From Myrmaecium sp. VS I D KN 1 (taxonomy: Eukaryota; Ascomycota; Dothideomycetes; Valsariales; Valsariaceae), in contig JADQAV010000038.1 of NCBI GenBank assembly GCA_019775845.1, positions 478,812 through 542,811 of the forward strand: DNA of 64,000 bases, written 5' to 3'. Below are positions 11,048 through 24,700 of the stretch, in pieces. The notes beneath the pieces were generated by a model. That model did no database searches, was not told where the DNA came from, and saw nothing but the letters and a program-made list of their open reading frames with translations. Within the stretch, counting starts at the first letter, position 1; each line of letters starts with the position of its first letter. The position numbers were made by a program, and so were the translations under genes.

Positions 11048-14000
11048 ATGGCATTTGCTTTCGGGGGCAGCGCATCGAGCGGAGCTGCAGGAACGGGCGC
11101 CCAAGCTCGTGCTGGGGAACAGCTCCCGGAGATCAACACGGAAGTATGGCACAGCCTAGACCACCTCACTGCAGACGGGTGCTAATACGGCGATCCTAGT
11201 CATTCGGATTTCGAGCTTTAGCAGGAGAGAAGAAGCTTCGCTTGCTTCCCAAGCAATGGCCCGACGACGCTCTTCCTCCGCCGACCTCATCTCTTCTCAG
11301 CGTCGCGTCACGGAAAGGTCTCGTAGCCGCGGCTGGCCCAGCTACGCTGGTCCTCGCGACAACCGATGCCATACGGAAAGCATTCGCGGATGAAGGCCCT
11401 AAGAATGAGAAGGTCAAAGATTTCGCCCCGCAGTTAAGCATCGACCAACCGCGACTGTCGCAAGTTGCATTCTCCTCTGATGAAGCATACTTGGTGATTT
11501 CCGCCGAATCCGGCGGCGGGCTGGCCGTCTACGACGTAGATTCCATCCTGAAGAACAACAAGGACCCGGCTTTCCAGTTGCCCACGAACGGTTTGCCGTT
11601 GCGCGCGATTGCGCCCAATCCAGCACCTGAAGCCGGGCATCTCTTCGCCTTGGTTCTTACCGAGGGACAGCTTCTGATAGCGGACTTGAAGGAAAGGAAG
11701 CTTGTCAACGGGTCTAATGGTCCAATTCTGAAGGAAGGTGTGAGCTGTGTCTGCTGGAGTGTGAGGGGGAAACAGCTGGTAGCAGGGTTAGGAGATGGCA
11801 CAGCTGTTCAGATGAAGCCAGACGGTACATTTGTTGCGGAAATACCTCGCCCACCGGGTATCGAAGGAGGACAACATGGTAAGCTACCCATCTGCAGCCT
11901 TCCATAAGTTTTGGATCTGTTCATGTCAACGGTCAATCAGCTCACTGATGGTGATACAGTATCCTCTATAACTTGGCTCGCGAACGACGAGTTCCTCGTC
12001 ATCCATACACCTACCGTGCAGGCTGACGCCGCTGATTCGACCCCTCATTACGTCTTAAGGGACAAGGGGACCACAAATTTCACATTTTCTGGCTTTGAGC
12101 TGATGCCACTCGGTTCGTGGGGAATGGAACGCAATCCTGCGCACCAATTCATCCTGAGGTTGAAAGACTTTCCCCCAGCGCTGGAAGATGTATTGATCAT
12201 GGCCGCAACAAATACAGCCGATGTTGGCGTCTTGAGCAAGTCGAGTGAGCCCCTCTCGCAGGAGCTTCAGGTCACACACAAATGGACCACGACCAGCCCA
12301 ACAGACCAGCGACGAGCCGCGGCTCCGTTGAATGCTGAAGGGAATGAGACTTCTCCAATCGGACTTGCCCTTGATCTCTCAAGTCGTGACAAAGTCCTGA
12401 GACCAATTCCTTCTCAAGAGGAGATCACTGAGTCGCCCACTCCACTTCCGGAAGTCATGCTTCTCAACAACGAAGGCTTGCTGTCCGCATGGTGGATTGT
12501 ATACGATGAGTCCATCAAGCGAGGCACGGGCTATCCAGCTTTAGTGGCTTTGTCAGGAGAGCAACCGGCTCAACAACCAGCTCTTGCGCAACCGGCGTCT
12601 CCCTTCTCAACCGCGTCGCCTGCCGCCGCTAAACCTACATTTGCCTCGCCGCTTGCAAAACCTGCTGCTCCTGCATTCGGGTCTCCCAGCTTTGGCACCG
12701 GCCCGGCGAAGCCTGCCTTCGGTTCCTCAACCTCGTTGGGTTCAGCTGGAGCAGCCTTTAGCTCAGCTGGGGCTTTGGGGTCTAAACCAGCGTTCGGGGC
12801 ACCTTCCCTAGGTGCACCCAAATCGCCCTGGGCCGCGGCCGCGTCACCGACTGGCGGCGCCAATCAAACTGCCGGTGCGGCTTTTGGTAAGCCGGCATTT
12901 GGCTCATCTACCGCGTTCGGGGCAGCAGCCTCCGGTGGATTCGGAAGTGTAGGAGGTCTGGCAAACAAAGCCTCACCCTGGGGTACACCAGCAGGTAATG
13001 CTCAGCAGCAAACCGAGGCGGCGAAGTTAAATCCATTTGGCACCCCTTCTACGGCTTCAGCGGCTTCAGCTGCCAAACCAAATCCGTTCGGTGCTGCCGC
13101 CACGTCTGGCACGTCGCCGTTCGCGAAATTCAGTTCCCAGGGTACCTCAACCTCTCCCTTCGGTACCTCTGCCTTTGGCCAGCCACAGGCCAAGCCCGCC
13201 TTTGCAGCCAACTCTACAGGTACAAGCTTTGGTATGAAACCCGAATCTAGTTTTGGCTCTACCGTCACAATTGACTCTACTGCAGGTGGTGGATCTACCC
13301 TTGGCAAATCTTCCTTTGGGGCCTCCTCCTTCGGCGGTACATCAGCGCAGCCATTCGGTTCGTTCGGTCAAAGCTCGTTCGCTTCGCAGACCCAGGAATC
13401 CGAAATGGGTGATGCAGATGCGAAGAGTCGTTCCGAGGCCACACCAACTCCACAGGCCAGTTCTCAAACCCCGGCTCAAGGAAGCTTATTTGGCGCTGGG
13501 GCATTCAAGCTTGGGTCCACTTTCAAGCCTGATGGCACCGCCAAGGATGATCTGCCCAAGCCAGCTGCCCCTTCTGGTGGCTCGCTGTTCGGTTCAGCCT
13601 TCGGTAAAGCATTAGGAGATGTGAAGCCTGAAGAGCCATCAACACCCATTAAACAAGAACCTGGCACGGAAGCGCAACCCAATGTATCCACCACGCCGGC
13701 TTCTCCGGCCACCTTTGGCAATGCTTTCCAGGGTCTTGGTACAGCTCCTGCACAGCCTACAAAGGGTGACGCACCGGCGCCTCAATCTCCGCCTGCGGAA
13801 TTAAAATCACCAGAACCCACGAAAACTCCGGCAAAGCCGACCATACCTGAGGATGCTCCTCTCCCTCCGGATTTCCTCCCGAAGAAGTCCTCCGACCCTG
13901 TCGACCAATTTGACCTTCCTCCAATCGCGGGGAGCCCCCCTGTGTCCGTCCAAGCACCGAGTTCCCCGCTTTCTGAAGGAGAATCTGAGAAGGAAAATGT

Positions 14001-15693
14001 GGATGAGGAAAACGAGGAAGAAGAAGATGAGGAAGAGGAAAATGATGAGGGCGAAGATGAAGAAGAGGATGAAGATGACGAAGGAGACAAGGGGGACAAT
14101 GAGGAAGATGAAGCGGATGGTGGAGAACAGACCGAAGAGATTAGCTTTTCATCGCCCGAACAACCGAAGGCCAATAACGTCTTCGACTCTCCGTCATGGT
14201 CATTCGCATCTCATACACCTCAAGATACCCCACTCCCTCGCGCTTCTAGCCCATCCAAAGCCCGTGGGCCATCGCAATCACAGTCCAATCTGTTTGGCGC
14301 CTCCACTACCCCTGCCGGTTTCCCGAAGAAAGCGCCTATCTTTGCACCGCCGACACAACGAAAACCTGAAGCTCTTCGATCTCCTAGCCCTGTGAGGCCA
14401 GGGTCTACCCAGCTTGGTCTCGCAGGTGGTCGCCGCCACGTAGTGCCGTTGGGTGAACCGGTATCGCGCCCAAAGCCAGCTGAGCCTGAACCCGCAGCTG
14501 AGCTGAGCGACGATGAGGATCTTCAAGTCCAGAAAGAATTGGAGAAAGATGTGCCTCGTAAGACAGAACTTTCTGGGTTTCTGGCACACCAAGATTACAC
14601 GGGAAAAAGCAAGAAACAGGGTATTCCCGGCCAGATCGAACTTCTCTATCGAGATATCAACAGTATGGTCGATACCCTCGGTCTGAACGCCCGGAACATG
14701 GCAGCGTTTGTGAAAGGCCACACAGAGCCTGAGGATACCAAGGAACGGACTAGGGAGGATTTGAACAAGTTCGCCTACGAACAAGATGAGCAGCCAGAGT
14801 GGCTTATGTGCGAGATCGCGGACCTTGACAACATCATGAATCAGATGGAGGAGGATCTCGACAAAGGTCGAGTGACCGATGTACACGCGAAGCTCGCGGA
14901 GATTGTCTCCATTCAGAAGAGTGTGAAGCGGCTGCGCAGCCGCTTAAGCGAGATTCGACGTATCGTTGACGCTCACACAGACCCTCGCAGGCGGGCAGCC
15001 TTAGATCAGGCACCTCTGTCATCGGAGCAAAACAAGAGCCTACGCAAGCTTCGGGATGGATTCGCGGAGCTTCAGAAGATGCTTCAGGAATCCGAGGAGA
15101 GCCTCGTACTGCTCAAGACTAAACTGGCCACGGTGGACAGCCGCAGTGGCAAGCCGAAGCAAGCTGTGCCAACGGTTGAAGCCGTCACTAAGACCATCAT
15201 GACGATGACCAGCATGGTGGAGAAGAAGAACGCCGATCTCGACTTTCTGGAAGCCCAGCTGCGGCGGCTGCGTGTCACATCGGAGCGCCCGTCCACGCCC
15301 GGGGCCGCCGGGGACGTGGTGAACAGCGTAGAGAACGGCACCCCTGGCGCCGCGACGCCCAGCTTCCGCCGCAGCGTCCGGGGCGAGAGTCCCTTCGCGA
15401 CGCCTCCGACAAGCCGGAGCGCCCGCTACGCTGTCGCCACGCCCCTCGACTCCTCCGTCCGGTCGATCCAGGGCAAGACTTACGGCAGCTACTACGGCAC
15501 CCCGGACGCTAACGGCAGGGGGTCGGTCACGCCGGAGTCTGCGGATGTGCAGACGGTCTCGAAGGAGGCGCTGGCGTCGTTTGTGGCGCGGCAGGATAAG
15601 CGTAGGGCGATTGCGCGGAAGATGCAGGAGATTGTGCAGCAGCGGAATGGGATTAAGAGGGTCGGGCCGCCGCCGAGCAGGAGCGCCGTTTGA
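11048..15693 (+). CDS. NUP159: FG-nucleoporin NUP159 (Nup214 family)
   Basis: Three exons (11048-11143, 11200-11878, 11960-15693) give 1502 residues. Residues ~33-430 form the seven-bladed propeller that docks the mRNA export helicase Dbp5. Residues ~460-800 hold some thirty FG motifs of the GLFG/xFGxP and SAFG type separated by Ser/Ala/Pro. A nearly pure Glu/Asp tract sits at ~939-985 and one further FG island (NLFGAS) follows near 1035. Residues ~1145-1365 are coiled-coil forming and correspond to the Nup82/Nsp1-binding helices. The C-terminal ~120 residues are Ser/Pro/Arg-rich. Nup159 lies on the cytoplasmic face of the nuclear pore and acts in terminal mRNP remodelling. No stretch of the dynein-light-chain binding repeats (QT motifs) known from yeast Nup159 is obvious. 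The intron before 11960 is called because it joins the propeller blades in frame. Confidence 0.9.
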
Positions 15694-16199
15694 TCTCCCT
15701 TCTTTTTCCTTCTTCGATGGGGAATTGTCCGTATTAGGCGAAATTCAATGCTTAGTGTAGTATATAGAATGAGATTGAGTGGTTCGATTATGATACATGC
15801 GGCAAATGGCTTTCCTTTCGTACCCTCTACTCCTTTCCCCTCCCTTTAACGCACTACGTGCTTCGGAGTCTCCTTCTATCAACGTGGCAAAAAAAAGCCC
15901 ATGTGTATATATATTTCCTTGTATGAGGGAACACTCGAAAGACAAACACACCCGTCCCACGCTCGGAGAACGAGAGTCTCAAAAGGTACATCAGCCCTTC
16001 CCCCCTCAACCAGTCGGTCGTCAACGGATTCGGGGACGTACTATACTAGTACGAACGCAGCCGTTAACGGAAGACCTCAAATCAGGAGCTCTATTACTAC
16101 AGGGCGAAAAGTCTAGAGCAAAACAGACTCGAATCCAGAGGTGAAATATATAATGTATATTTTTGAATTTACTTCACTAACGTGCTGTTGAAATTAGAT

Positions 16200-16218
16200 T
16201 TGAGTGGCATTCACTCAA
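16200..16218. repeat. Small inverted repeat
   Basis: TTGAGTG, a 5-nt loop, then CACTCAA. Could form a hairpin in RNA or DNA; no transposon is attached to it. Confidence 0.45.
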
Positions 16219-16480
16219 TTATATAAAGCCACTTTTCATCAGGCGGGAACGGAGCCGGGAGGGCGATACCGAGGTATTAGTCCATCAAGGTAGGGAGTTG
16301 TGCGCACCCCGATACATGAAGATACCGTACGCAAGAGTAAGGTAATAGTGACGTTGGACGGTCCTGATGAGTACTAGTATAAGGGCCTGTATCTTCAAGG
16401 CTCGGAGTGCACGTAACTCCCTTCAGAAAGGCACCGGCGCCACTGTGATCCGGAGAACATGCCGGAAGGAGATCTACGGA

Positions 16481-16505
16481 AGTGCGGAGTGCGGAGTGCG
16501 GAGTG
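16481..16505. repeat. Tandem repeat of AGTGCGG
   Basis: Three perfect copies of the 7-mer plus a partial fourth copy. Confidence 0.7.
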
Positions 16506-17756
16506 AGAGGAAAGCGGATGACGTTCGCTCGCTGGACATCCATGATCTTCAGCTCCGGGTGAACAGGATCGGCCTCAGGGATGGGGTGAGTGGTGAGAAG
16601 TTTGTGCCTGATGCCGATTACCTGGATCCCAGTGCTACCTCACTTGTGTGGTTATAGCATGGATCGCCGTGTGGGTGGTGAGGATCGGGGAAGGGCTCCG
16701 GGAAGTTTAGGAAGATGCGTGCCTGAGGTATACAACCCGGAGGTATCGCAAGCTCGGTCATGACGTAAGGTAGCCGATAAGGTGGCTTGGTGCAGTAAAT
16801 GTATGTAAGTACATGATTCTACGGTATGGTAGTAATGAATATATCGCTTACTGTATAGAGTATACGTAGGCGTCAGTATGGGAGTAAGTTCATACTCTTA
16901 AGGTATTCTACTATACGTACGGAGTATGTCGTTCTACAAATAATCTAGAGCGGAACTACTGTGTTATAATTACTCGGAACATAAGGTGTAACGCAAGATG
17001 TACCTACAGTATAAACTCATCAGGAATATCAAGTAACTACTATAAATACCACCTTAGTACTATATACCATTTTGATAGATAGCTTCTAAATTATGAGTTG
17101 GTTCTCTTTGCCGAATCATCACCATCAATATCATTGTTATCCATCATCGGTTGCCCCTCACTGAGCCTCACTGAGGTAAAGCCTGCCTTGTTCTATCCCT
17201 AGATCGTGTACAGAACTTCAAAGTTTGAATCCTCTCTGCTCTTTCGCAAGAGAGGACACAAAGCTCACCTTATTCGCGTTACATCCCCGGCCCGTGGCAC
17301 CATCCAACGTCTCCACGCACGCTCAAGAGGGAGAGTCCAGCCTGGCTCGAGGCGGCACAGGCCTTGTTGTCGAGCCGACCGCAGTGCGCCCGAACAACGT
17401 CATCCGTCCTGCTTGGCCTTTGATTAACTTTTAACTTACAGTACTGACTGACTGACCCTGTCAGCCCGTCTCTTCATTTCTCCTCGAGTCCTCCATTCCC
17501 ACATTTCACCGACACTCACTCGCTCATCTACCTACATACTCACTCGGCGATCCACTCACTGATTGACACAGTCCAGCGCGTGCTCACTTTGTGGACCTTC
17601 CCCTCCCTCCCCCTCCTCCCCTTGTCGCTCCTCTCCTCTCCCCATCCCACCACTCCAGTATCGGCTTAGGTATCTCGCGATCCGTCGAAAGCAGAGCGCG
17701 CACTGGCATTGCGAAGGTCCCAGCCACCTTCCCGGCACCCTCCGCATCCGGCCATC

Positions 17757-20700
17757 ATGACTGCCTTGCGGTCGCATACCCCATCGCGGGAGGTCTATAG
17801 CCCCGTGCCCCCGCTCAACGACGCCCAGCAGAGCAGAGGCTACGGCGCACAGAATACCGGGGTTGCCGACTTTGCTCAATCGGCAGGCAATCCCATCGAA
17901 GCATCGCCATTGTCGCAGTCGCTGCAGCAACACAACCACCTCGGCAAGTTCGAAGAGGACTTCGATGCCACCCAGCGCGGGTCTTCTATCGTCGACGGCG
18001 ATACGCACCTCCAGCGCTCCACATCCAGAGCATCTACCGCGAACCAGGCAGTATCGGCGCCCTCTCGAAGTGGCACCCTGAAAAAGAAGGGTTCTGTGAG
18101 CAGGAAGTCCAGCCTCAAGCGCAGTGGCAGTCGGAAGAGCATACGTGCTGGAAGCATTAAGGGCGTAGACATCCACGACGAAGACCGCGACGCGTCAGCT
18201 CACAACAGCGTTTTTTACACCCCTGTGCCGACCTCTGGAACGCCTACGGACATTCTGGCCAACAGATTCCAAGGTACGGTTACTCCTCCCAACTAGTGGT
18301 CATTTCTAGGCTAACATGTGCACTCAATAGCATGGAGAAAACTGCTCAAGGATCTGATTACCTATTTCCGCGAGGTTGCGACATCATATGAACATCGTGC
18401 GAAAGCACTGCTGAAGGTCTCCAACGTGATCAATAACACAAACATCCCCTCTGCATTCCTGACAGAAGGTGGACTTAATGATGCGACCCGGATTCTGCGT
18501 GATTACCATAAGCAGGCCGCGGTCGAATCAAACAAGGCTCGCGACATCGAAACTGAGGTCATAACGCAACTATCCGGCCTCAGGTCTGACTTAGGTCAGA
18601 AAATCAAGGAGATCAAGTCTTTGGCCAGCGACTTCAAGAACTCAGTGGAGAAGGAAAAGGATGCTACACGCAAAGCGGTCGCGGCGCTTGAAGATGCTCT
18701 CGAGGCTGTGGACAAGGATCCTTCAGCCATCATCGGAAAGGGTGACCCATTTATCGTCAGACTGGCCGTCGATCGTCAAGTGGAAAGGCAAATCGATGAG
18801 GAGAATTACCTTCACAGGGTAGGTGCGGATCTACAGGCTACCAAGGCGATGACTGACATCTGCGCAGGCGTATCTCAACCTGGAAGGCTCTGGCAGGGAG
18901 CTCGAATCCATTGTTGTGGGCGAGATCCAAAAAGCATACAACGCGCTTGCGAGCATTATGAAGCGCGATGCTGACGAGGCCTACGAAACTGTCGAGAGGC
19001 TGCGCAACGGGCCAATTGCTATGCCACGGGACTATGAGTGGAACGAATTCGTAGAACATGACCCTCATTTTGTCAACCCCAAATTGCCGCTGCGTAGACT
19101 CGAAGACATCCATTACCCCGGAAAAAACCATCCAGCTGCCATGGAGGTTCGTGCGGGCATGCTCGAACGTAAGAGCAAATATCTTAAAAGCTACACGCCT
19201 GGTTGGTAAGTATCGCCCACGCCTACCGCTCAATGGCCACATGAACTTATGCCGCGTAGGTATGTTCTATCGCCAACTCATCTGCACGAGTTCAAATCTG
19301 CAGACCGCATTTACACCCAGCCTCCCGTCATGTCGCTTTATCTACCTGAGCAAAAGCTCGGGTCGCACTCCCAGCCTGGCTCTTCATCCCACAAGTTCAT
19401 ACTTAAGGGAAGGCAGACTGGAGCGATGCACCGTGGTCACACCTGGGTGTTCAGAGCAGAGTCATACGACACAATGCTTGCATGGTATGAAGATATCAAA
19501 AATCTCACGGAGACAAGCGGCGAGGAACGGAATGCCTTTGTCCGTCAACACGCGCGCAGTCTAAGTGCCGGGAGCACACGATCCGCTGGGAGCAGTGATG
19601 TTGGCTTGGAGGAAGACGAGGCGGACGAGGTCCCGTACTCAGCGAACGCTTCGATGACAGGCCAGGCTGCACCAGAAGCGCCTCCGCCTCGACCATCACC
19701 AGGTGGGAGGTTTCCTAGCGATATCCAGGTGGACCGTCACTTACAGGCTCCACGTTCGCCATCTAGTGGCAGCTCCGAATTTAATCACGACTTGACAACC
19801 GCCTCAGGGGGACTGCAAGGCTCGGGAGTTCCATATCCTGGAAATGGACAATATGATCAGCCGAATCAATACCCGGAACCACCTTCCGTGGGGCTTCAAC
19901 CTGAACAACACCTCACCCAAACCCAGACGCTGTATAGTCCACATGTACAACCTAGCACCGAGCAGGTGCCGTATAGTCCAGCCCTCAGCCACCACGCGGA
20001 CCAGGCAGGACATACGGACTACAACAGGGAGCAACCCTACAGTCCACCTGCCACCCACAACACCACGCAACATACTACTTACGACAACACATATACCAGC
20101 CATGCGCAGCCTCAATACGGGGGTGTTGATTCGCCAAGTGCCCCATTGAGCCACAGTACTGCACCGGCCCCTCGCGATGGACAAATCCCCAGCTACGCGC
20201 AGCCTCCAACTGCAGCATCTCGTTTCCAGCAAGAATATTTTCCGAATCAGCCTGCTATCGAAAGACACGACAGTAACTACGGTGCCTGGATGGCGCCTGC
20301 CGCCGGTGGAGCAGCTGCCGGGATCGTAGGCACTGAAGCTTACCGTCGTTATCAACAACAAAGCCCACTAAAGACCCACCCTGAGGTTGCGGATGCTAGC
20401 CCTAATGCCGTTCCTGTCGTTTCACCTAGCCCTGCTGCTGCCCCGGTTTCACCCCAGCCCATAAATCCTACCTTCGATAGCAATGTCAACAGTGAGCAGA
20501 GCTACCACGGTCAAGCAAATACCGGCTCCACCGCTCCGCAGACATTCTCTGTTGTAGCCGGTGGTTATCATCACCCAGCCGAGGAGGTCGACTCCGCTCC
20601 CTCCACCGAGCCGTCTTTTTTAGACCGAGGTGACGTCGCGCGAGGGGTGAGCAGTAGCGCCACGTCGACCACGGGTCTGTCCGAATCTACCGTGGACAAC

Positions 20701-20805
20701 AACGCCGAGCCTGCCTTCCACGGCGTGGGCAGGCAAAACACGGATCTTAGCGTCAGCGACTTACACGTGCCGGGGCAGTACCCAAAGACACCCGGGTTGC
20801 GTTGA
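17757..20805 (+). CDS. SLM1: SLM1/SLM2-type F-BAR and PH domain protein (TORC2/PIP2 effector)
   Basis: Four exons (17757-18273, 18331-18818, 18868-19205, 19260-20805) give 962 residues. The N-terminal ~170 residues are disordered, with a basic Ser-rich patch (KKKGSVSRKSSLKRSGSRKS) suited to RxxS kinases. Residues ~173-410 are helical, opening AWRKLLKDLITYFREVATSYEHR, and match the F-BAR-like domain of Slm1/Slm2. A PH domain spans ~430-530 (KSKYLKSYTPGWYVLSPTHLHEF to HTWVFRAESYDTMLAWYEDI). The last ~400 residues are Pro/Gln/His/Tyr-rich with repeated YSP motifs. Yeast Slm proteins bind PI(4,5)P2 at eisosomes and carry TORC2 signals to Ypk1 and actin. The gene is longer than yeast SLM1 (about 690) because of the tail. 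The related Ask10/Rgc1 group is an alternative but is usually longer and organised differently. Confidence 0.8.
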
Positions 20806-21792
20806 TCTTCTTCTTCCGTGGGCTGCCTGGCCCCGCGCATCGCGTATCTGCTGAGCGACGCTGATCTATCGTGTTTTTCTCCCTACTTTTTCCCGTCCTT
20901 TCTTTCTTTTTTTTTCTTCTCCATTTCTGTTACTTTTTGATATCCATATTTCAGGTTACTACTGATTTCGGGGGTGGCGGGGATCTTATGCCAGCTACTT
21001 AGCTGTCTAGGAATAATCGGGTTCACTCGCTGGGCAACAGAGATATAGTCTTGTTCATTCTTCATCCCAATTTTCGGTCTTTCTCACTTACGATTCTGTG
21101 CCTGTTCTTTTGTTTGCGCCTTCTTCTTCTTTCATCGATGTGTTTGTTTGATGTATGTATCTTTTCTTCCTATTATATCTAGTATGGGCAAGACGTACTT
21201 TTTATATCTTTGTTTCTTCTTTCAATTTAGCTAGTTTACCTGTGACTATCATGTGTAAAGCCAAGAGGAAGCTTTTGATAGCGAAACGAATCGCCATTTA
21301 CCCCACAACCATGGCGGAACGGGCGAGCCACCCGGGCCGCGCCCGGGGCCGTGGTGTCGGCGACGACGAGGGTGACGACGACGACCTGAACGCGAGCCGT
21401 CTCCATTCTTTTGCTTTCGACGTTGCCGAGCGTTCCGAACGATCGCGTTTGTTCGGCAAAAGATGCTGGAGGTGAGCCAGATGGCGGTGGGAAGTTACTC
21501 CTATGAATTAAGTAAGATGGGCAATATCGATCGCCATACTTCATATCCATGATTGCCCACCATAGCTTATACCGTGGGAGGGAGGTACTGTACATACATA
21601 CATAGATACATACATCTCTCAGAGGTCATCACTGTAGAACTGCCGGCATGACGTCGGAGGACCTGGACGCTGCGCGGAGGAGAGCGAGAGGGGCTGGTTG
21701 GCGCAAAAATCTCGCACGGCATAAGGGACTGCAGACCAAAGCCTGTCCGCCCGTCGTTCCTTCCTGACCCTACCCTTACCTGTCCTCCTTCC
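20806..21792. other. Intergenic region between the SLM1-type gene and a Zn2Cys6 regulator
   Basis: Nearly 1 kb. A T/C-rich run near 20875-20925 follows the upstream gene; a CATACATA tract near 21592-21616 lies in the downstream promoter. No gene recognised. Confidence 0.6.
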
Positions 21793-24700
21793 ATGTCTTC
21801 CGCGGGCGACACCGGCTCCCACGCCGCCGCGGCCACTGCAACTACAACCTCCTCCTCCACCACCACCACCACCACCACCGCAACCAACACTTCCTCCTTA
21901 CCCTCTCCCGCTCCCCACAAGCACAAGGCTCGTCGGGTAACGAGAGCGTGCGACAATTGCCGGATCCGCAAGAGCAAGTGCGATGGCAACAAGCCTTGCA
22001 GCTCCTGCACCCTGCATCTGCTAGGTTCGTCCGTCAATCTCCCGAGGATCGTGGGTACATCATCGATCGGCCCTAGAAACTCAACCACCCTCCAGACAAC
22101 ACAGGGGGAGAGTGGAATGGTCGCACTTGCGATCCACAAGCCTGCAACCATGCTAACCTGCTTTGCCGACCTCGTTCCGCACACGTGCAACAACAGACTG
22201 CGCTTACGATGATCCGAAGACAGCCAGACGGCGAGACCTCAAGTATGTCCAGGAGCTTGAGAAAACCGTCGAGCGGCTGACGGCCCTGCTCAACGTCGCC
22301 GAGCGCGACCGAGGCATCAAGCCAACCCTCTCATCCTCCTCCGCTGCCGCCAATGAGCGGCTACACCCGGCGGCCGCCGATGATCCCCCGCATGACGACG
22401 CGGAAAGCCCGGGTGCGTTGCTGGAGACGATGATCGAGGCCACCGGCCAGCTCAACGTGGATGAGAGCGGCAACTGCGATTATCGGGGGAATTTTGCCGG
22501 CCTCACTCTGCTCCGTCGCATTCGCGAACGCTGTGATACTCTCATCACCGGCCGACCCCAATTTCCCCGCCGCGATGGTGATGCTGCGTGGATGTCCAGC
22601 GTGCTCCCGCCCTTCGAGTCGACCAGTCCGCCGTCGGAGTTTCCTGGCAACAACAGGAATATACTCCCTCCTAAAGAGAGAGCGGCGCAGCTGATTGCGA
22701 CCGCTTTCGAGCATGCCTTCACACTGCTCCATTTCATCCATCGGCCATCCTTCAACCAGCAGTTCGAGGATTTGTACGGCAATTCTCCCATGCTTGGCAA
22801 TGCTCACGATCCTCGGTCTCTGGCCCTTCTGTATGAAGTTTTAGCTCTCGGTGAGCTCTACTCGATACCAGGAGCTACGGACGACCCCACCGATGGAGAG
22901 TACAAGAAACGAGCGTTAGTCCTGTCCCTCGCCTTTCGTCTACCAGCACTTCTCCAGACTGATATCCTGATCCCAGAGAGTCTTACTTCCTCGCCGGCCA
23001 AAGTCTGCTCGACATCCCTGACATTCGTGACTTGACCTCCCTACAAGCACTCGTGTGCATCATCATTTATCATCAGTCTTCCGCCCTGATCTCCACCTGC
23101 TACAGCTATATCGCACTGGGACTCGCAGCTAGCGTGCGTATGGGCCTCCATCGATCTGCTACCTCTCGAAATCCCTCCTTTAACCCCATCTCGCGAGAAA
23201 CGTGCAAGCGCGTCTTCTGGGTGTTGCGTACGATGGATACGTACGTGACCACCATCCTGGGCCTTCCCAAAACGCTCGCCGATGAGGACGTTGACCAAGA
23301 CCTGCCTGCACCGTACGACGACGATCAAATCACCGAAAACGCAATTCTGACGACCGATGTGCTGTCCAAATTCTCCGTCGCCCCTGCGTTCACGCATCAT
23401 ATTGAACTGTTGCGTATCTTGGACAAGATCAAACGACACGTGCACGGTGCTTCCACAGCGTCGACGACATCGCCGCCAATGGGCAGACATTCTCATTCGC
23501 CGTCCAATACCAACGCCACATATCGTGTGCCCGCTAGCCGTATCTCCGAGATCGAAACAGATCTTAGTGCGTGGTATGCCAAACTTCCCGACGCCTCGAC
23601 CGGCCTTCCGCCTGGGACAGAACCTCCCACCTCTCCTTCCGAGCCCGTCCCGATTGCGTTCCAAAAGGCGCAACTGCTGCTTAGGCTCTTTTATGCTCAT
23701 GTACAGATGGTTCTTTATCGACCATTCCTTCATCACATCACGCGCCGGCCCAGCGGGAACGATGCAAATGCTCAGAGCCCTCACAGCTTCAACTACAAAG
23801 CCTATACGCTCAGCTCGCTCTGCGTTCATGCTTCGAGTCAAGTTGTACTGCTCGCCTCAACGCTGTCTGCGGAGCCCTATAGACTAAGGCCTCAGACATG
23901 GTGCGTCGTGTACATCACGTTCTTTGCGGTGGTGTGTTTGAGCCTGTTCGCATTGAGCGAGCGATCCAGGACAGATGCATCGGTTCCGGACGTAACTATG
24001 GAACGCAGCGGGGCCGACGAAGGGCTGGGCTTAGAGGCTGCAAAGGAGGCCGCCCGAGGGTGGAGAGTCCTCTTGGATTGGGCAAGGCAAGAGAGGGGCC
24101 TGGCTGTTAACGACGGACCTGCAATGGGCCCAGCAGGTCGATGTGTGGAGTGCTTGAGCGGTCTCTTTGGCAGAGGCGGTCCTCTCGGCCCGAAGAGTCA
24201 CGCAGATGAGAAGAAGAGGAAACACTGGTCGCCCGCACAGCACGGCGAAGCCGGGGCAGAAAGTCAGCAGCCAAGACGGGAGGCGCCAGGAGGGTTGCAG
24301 GACCCGTGGCCGGATCATCAGCGCTTCCAAAGCCAGATGTTTCCCGGCTATCCGGGTCCGGAGCAGTTCCAGCAAGCATGGAGCGGCGACCAGCGTGCTT
24401 CTCCTGCTTCCATGGAGTACCCGCAAACGCACCTTCACCATCCTCATCCACACCTGCAAGCGATTCCGCAACAAGAACAACCACCGCCACCGATATCCCC
24501 TCACTCACCGACATTTTTCGCGGGTGGCGCTCCTCCTCCGCTCACCCACATGCTACCATCCCAGCAGCACCCCGTCTCGTATCCACAACCCCCACTACCA
24601 GCACCCCCTCCCCCTTCTCACCTCCGACCGCCACATTCATCCGATCTGCAAGCCATGGTCTACGCGCCCCTGCACCCCTACCTGGAGCCCGTCTCGCAAG

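Larger units (their letters stand above)
15694..17756. other. Intergenic region between NUP159 and the SLM1-type gene
   Basis: 2.06 kb with no gene. It contains an inverted repeat at 16200-16218, a short tandem array at 16481-16505, a TA-rich stretch from about 16790 to 17110 with many stop codons in every frame, and a CT-rich promoter/leader from about 17440 to 17700 just before the next gene. Confidence 0.6.

Noticed and set aside
16200-16218. Possible end of a DNA transposon
   Set aside because: The inverted repeat is too short and has no target duplication or coding remnant.
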